Below, piece after piece: positions 13,135-13,851 of a stretch of 13,851 bases of DNA. The notes beneath the pieces were generated by a model. That model was not told where the DNA came from. It ran no database searches and saw only the letters and a program-made list of their open reading frames with translations. The stretch's first letter is position 1, and each line of letters begins with the position of its first letter. The translations under genes were made by a program, and so were the position numbers. Origin of the DNA: JAYYZW01 sp036339995 (lineage in GTDB: Bacteria; Pseudomonadota; Gammaproteobacteria; Ga0077536); assembly GCA_036339995.1 (NCBI GenBank), contig JAYYZW010000147.1, positions 1-13,851 on the forward strand. Direction: 5' to 3'.

Positions 13135-13608
13135 ATGTTCTCCATTCGACTGGCGCGGCGGGCGGAAGCACCCACCATTGCCATCATGAGCCGGGATCTG
13201 ATTGAGACGGGCCTTGGCTGGAGCTGGACGCCGCCGAGGATTTTGCGCAACATCCGCGACCGTAACACCAATGTCATCGTCGCGGTTGTCGGCGGTCGCA
13301 TCGTCGGCTTTGCGGTAATGCGTTACCTCGAACAAGAAGCTCATTTGCTGTTGTTTGCCGTTTCTTCCCAACAGCGACGGTCCGGTGTCGGTACCGCGCT
13401 CATCGAATGGCTGGAAAAAACGGCGTTGATCGCAGGCATCGAAACGATCCATCTCGAAGTGCGAGCCCGCAATAACGGGGCAAGGCGTTTTTACCGGCGC
13501 CTGGGATATGAAGAGGGTGATACGCTCCGCGGTTATTACCGTGGCATCGAAGCGGCGGTGCGGATACGTCGCCGTCTTTGGTCAGCTATCAACTCGAATG
13601 CGTCCTGA
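13135..13608 (+). CDS. GNAT-family N-acetyltransferase (RimI-like)
   Basis: The 157-residue protein has the GNAT fold in order: an N-terminal IRLARRAEAPTIAIMSRDLI helix, NVIVAVVGGRIVGFAVMR strands (46-63), the acetyl-CoA pyrophosphate loop QQRRSGVGTALI (79-90, matching Q/R-x-x-G-x-G/A) and a terminal IHLEVRARNNGARRFYRRLGY (105-125) with Asn113 and Tyr120. That last segment is like RimI-type protein acetyltransferases, but many GNATs of other function share it, so the acceptor is unknown. ATG 13135 with AGAGGG is preferred to GTG 13117. The gene is divergent from the DUF1538 operon, with the MITE-like element filling most of the space. Its promoter must lie in or beyond that element. Confidence 0.85.
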   Translation: MFSIRLARRAEAPTIAIMSRDLIETGLGWSWTPPRILRNIRDRNTNVIVAVVGGRIVGFAVMRYLEQEAHLLLFAVSSQQRRSGVGTALIEWLEKTALIAGIETIHLEVRARNNGARRFYRRLGYEEGDTLRGYYRGIEAAVRIRRRLWSAINSNAS

Positions 13609-13716
13609 ACCCCCATCCTCCGTATTTTTTCGAGGACGCTGTTTATCGCGACACTAGCTGGCCGCGAGTTGGAAGTTACAATATTTAATCATTAATGAGA
13701 TCGTATTTCCCGCCGC

Positions 13717-13732
13717 GCCGGTCATTACCGGC
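13717..13732. other. Perfect 6-bp hairpin upstream of the last gene
   Basis: GCCGGT, loop CATT, ACCGGC. There is no T-run, so it is not a terminator; it could be an operator or chance. It lies about 43 nt before the ATG at 13775. Confidence 0.3.
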
Positions 13733-13774
13733 CCAATGATATGAGCGTCTGGGCGATTGCATTCGCGGTTGATC

Positions 13775-13851
13775 ATGATTCGAACACTCCTTGTGACGGC
13801 TTGCGCGCTCGGGCCACCGGCGGTCGGAAACGCGACCGCACAATCCGAGAT
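13775..13851 (+). CDS. N-terminus of a probable exported protein, cut by window edge
   Basis: ATG at 13775 opens a frame of 25 codons to the edge: MIRTLLVTACALGPPAVGN followed by ATAQSE. A basic start, a short hydrophobic stretch and ATA before QS fit a Sec signal peptide cleaved by signal peptidase I. LVTAC could instead be read as a lipobox, but it would give an unusually short lipoprotein signal. No strong ribosome site is seen and the mature protein is outside the window. Confidence 0.5.
   Translation, partial: MIRTLLVTACALGPPAVGNATAQSE

Noticed and set aside
12785..13171. Minus-strand frame ending just before the DUF1538 start
   Set aside because: It crosses the MITE-like element and overlaps the GNAT start antisense; its product has random composition. 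Its TGA only sets the upstream limit for the DUF1538 start.
13612..13640. TCCTC ... GAGGA inverted repeat after the GNAT gene
   Set aside because: The T-run is in the loop rather than after the stem, so it is not a standard terminator.

Overview
The window is about 13.9 kb of GC-rich bacterial DNA with short intergenic gaps, small operons and no rRNA, tRNA, CRISPR array or intact insertion sequence. The gene families (EthD, rhodanese, crotonase, CMD, MopB, Rieske oxygenase, a DUF1538/PII pair) suit a metabolically broad proteobacterium. I lean towards an environmental gammaproteobacterium, but this is inference from gene style, not from a marker gene.

Left part (1-4128). A truncated EthD-domain protein (minus strand) is divergent from a two-gene plus-strand operon of a rhodanese-type sulfurtransferase and a crotonase-fold (enoyl-CoA hydratase/isomerase-like) protein. 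That operon ends at a terminator lying inside the 3' end of a convergent gene. The convergent minus-strand pair is a CMD-family protein followed by a ceramidase-like integral membrane hydrolase. A conserved-looking hypothetical with a low-complexity linker and two copies of PGVILVEP follows on the plus strand.

Middle (4195-8995, minus strand). A nitroreductase is followed 23 nt later by a cytoplasmic molybdopterin/4Fe-4S oxidoreductase. The oxidoreductase stop overlaps, as ATGA, the start of what looks like a decayed small membrane-protein gene. Upstream of this operon is a stand-alone Rieske non-haem iron oxygenase alpha subunit. These are redox enzymes of unassigned substrate.

Right part (9035-13851). 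About 600 bp without a convincing gene holds two intrinsic terminators facing the minus strand and a 67-bp AT-rich patch. Then comes the most interesting unit: a 628-residue membrane protein made of two DUF1538 repeats around a soluble insert. Two nucleotides after its stop comes a 409-residue protein that I read as three PII-like domains in tandem in one chain. Classical PII proteins are homotrimers that plug or gate transporters, so this looks like a covalent, asymmetric pseudo-trimeric PII dedicated to an uncharacterised transporter. A 165-bp MITE-like element with 21-bp perfect terminal inverted repeats lies between this operon and a divergent GNAT acetyltransferase. The window ends in the first codons of a probable exported protein.
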